DNA of 64,000 bases from Paragemmobacter kunshanensis (lineage in GTDB: Bacteria > Pseudomonadota > Alphaproteobacteria > Rhodobacterales > Rhodobacteraceae), in contig NZ_JAALFE010000007.1 of NCBI RefSeq assembly GCF_011059185.1, positions 62,001 through 126,000 on the forward strand. The letters are read 5' to 3'. The first letter of the stretch is position 1, and the number at the start of each line of letters is the position of its first letter. The notes below the pieces were generated by a model that worked only from the letters and a program-made list of their open reading frames with translations, did not search any database and was not told the origin of the DNA. Positions 63,086 through 64,000 of the stretch are shown here, piece after piece. Both the position numbers and the translations under genes were made by a program.

Positions 63086-63628
63086 ATGGAACGCAACCTC
63101 TCCCACATCGCCCTCTTCGCCGCCCTCATCGCGGTGCTGGGCTTCGTCCCCCAGATCATGCTGCCCTTCGGCGTGCCGATCACCGCGCAAAGCCTTGGCA
63201 TCATGCTCTGCGGCACGGTGCTGGGCGCGAAACGCGGCGCGCTGGCGGTGCTGCTGTTCCTCCTCCTCGTGGCCATCGGCCTGCCGCTTCTGTCGGGCGG
63301 GCGCGGCGGCCTCGGCGTCTTCGCCTCTCCGACCGCGGGCTTCCTGATCGGCTTTCCCGTCGCAGCCTTCGTCGCGGGCCTTGTCACCGAAAAGGCCCCG
63401 ATGGCGGTCGGTTGGGCGGCGGGCCTCGGCTCCTTCCTTGGCGGCGTGATCACGCTCTATGCCTTCGGCATTCCGGGCCTCGCGCTGATGCTCGACAAAT
63501 CCCTGCCGGAGGCCGCGCTGATGATCACGGCCTTCCTTCCCGGCGACATGATCAAGGTGGCGCTGGCGGGCCTTGTCACCCACAGCCTCGCCCGGATGCG
63601 CCCGGGCGCCCTCTTGTCACGCAACTGA
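63086..63628 (+). CDS. bioY: biotin transporter BioY (S component)
   Basis: A membrane protein of 180 residues with six hydrophobic segments. It has the BioY signature: FGVPITAQSLGIMLCGTVLGAKRGALAVLLFLLL, LPLLSGGRGGLGVFASPTAGFLIGFP, and LPGDMIKVALAGLV near the C-terminus. It binds biotin with high affinity and works with BioMN. AGGAG lies seven bases before the ATG. No BioR-type operator was recognised upstream of the operon. Confidence 0.95.
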   Translation: MERNLSHIALFAALIAVLGFVPQIMLPFGVPITAQSLGIMLCGTVLGAKRGALAVLLFLLLVAIGLPLLSGGRGGLGVFASPTAGFLIGFPVAAFVAGLVTEKAPMAVGWAAGLGSFLGGVITLYAFGIPGLALMLDKSLPEAALMITAFLPGDMIKVALAGLVTHSLARMRPGALLSRN

Positions 63629-63677
63629 CCCAAGGCCGACGCGTTTTTTCGCGAAACCACCTCTCCCCAAAACGCAA

Positions 63678-63725
63678 GCGGCCCCGCAAGCGGGGCCGCC
63701 CAACCAGATTTTTCGCAGAAAAATC
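63678..63725. terminator. two hairpins between bioY and mraY
   Basis: GCGGCCCCGC pairs with GCGGGGCCGC around AA (63678-63699). A TTC-GCA-GAA family hairpin follows (arm GATTTTTC, loop GCA, 63707-63725) next to the mraY stop. Together they probably end transcription from both converging genes. Confidence 0.75.
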
Positions 63726-63731
63726 GTTCCT

Positions 63732-64000
63732 TTACCGCACCTTCAGCGTTGCCAGCCCGATCAGCGCCAGGATCAGCGAGATGATCCAGAACCGGATCAC
63801 GATCTGCGGCTCGGCCCAGCCCTTCTTCTCGAAATGGTGGTGGATCGGCGCCATCAGGAACACCCGCTTCCCCGTGCGCTTGAAATAGGCCACCTGGATG
63901 ATCACGCTCATCGCCTCCACCACGAAAAGCCCGCCCACGATGGCCAGCACGATCTCGTGCTTGGTGCAGACGGCAATCGCCCCCAGGGCCCCGCCCAGCG
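63732..64000 (-). CDS. mraY: MraY C-terminal part (phospho-MurNAc-pentapeptide transferase), partial
   Basis: The open frame runs off the right edge; 88 C-terminal residues are visible. They contain [20 protein letters not shown] and the active-site histidine cluster [13 protein letters not shown], then a last helix ending IGLATLKVR. MraY moves phospho-MurNAc-pentapeptide to undecaprenyl phosphate (lipid I) at the inner membrane. The gene probably belongs to the mur/fts cluster lying beyond the window. Confidence 0.95.
   Translation of the reverse strand, partial: LGGALGAIAVCTKHEIVLAIVGGLFVVEAMSVIIQVAYFKRTGKRVFLMAPIHHHFEKKGWAEPQIVIRFWIISLILALIGLATLKVR

Overview
The window looks like chromosomal DNA of an alphaproteobacterium of the Rhodobacteraceae (Rhodobacter/Gemmobacter/Paracoccus-like). 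The evidence is the very high GC, GC-skewed codon use, the bioMNY biotin transporter, a PccR-type propionyl-CoA regulator beside pccB, a betI/choXWV choline locus, and intergenic palindromes of kinds familiar from this family. The genus cannot be fixed from the sequence. No rRNA, tRNA or CRISPR array was found.

Layout. 0-3.5 kb: end of a capsule locus (KpsS-like tail, outer-membrane export lipoprotein, KpsC Kdo transferase). 3.5-13 kb: housekeeping and accessory genes: MarR and XRE regulators, sdhE, an aspartate-type aminotransferase, a MATE exporter, a nickel/cobalt exporter with a histidine-rich loop plus DUF1007 partner, PPK2, a GST and an NAD-dependent dehydrogenase. 13-19.5 kb: the most mobile-looking stretch: Phd-like orphan, parE, an AT-rich foreign gene overlapping the parE stop, two toxin-first toxin-antitoxin modules (RelE/HigB-HigA, BrnT-BrnA) each preceded by the same 37-bp repeat, a DUF1194 gene and an IS110-family element. 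19.6-24.4 kb: cytochrome c, LolD/LolC, PAQR/hemolysin III and proS. 24.7-33.7 kb: a mostly plus-strand run: AI-2E-family permease, Hda-like protein, ppk1, ppx and small enzymes.

34-46 kb is a propionate locus: methylmalonyl-CoA mutase, pccA, pccB and the regulator pccR, with small lipoproteins and unknown proteins between. TTTGCAAA palindromes lie upstream of pccB and twice upstream of pccR, so the regulator probably controls both. 47-54.8 kb is a choline-to-betaine locus: betI-betB-dehydratase-betA on the minus strand, divergent from the choXWV ABC importer, with a BetI-like operator between them. Imported choline would be oxidised by BetA and BetB to glycine betaine. 55-64 kb carries topA, dprA, gabT, the bioMNY ECF transporter and the end of mraY.

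The non-coding DNA is rich in short perfect palindromes, often with about 10-bp arms and 3-nt loops, in at least four sequence families. Some supply stop codons to neighbouring genes and one has grown into a tandem array. The points most worth a second look are the toxin-antitoxin island with its CtrA-like boxes, the AT-rich gene behind parE, the possible IS110 guide RNA, the hairpin arrays, and the unexplained small genes inside the propionate locus.
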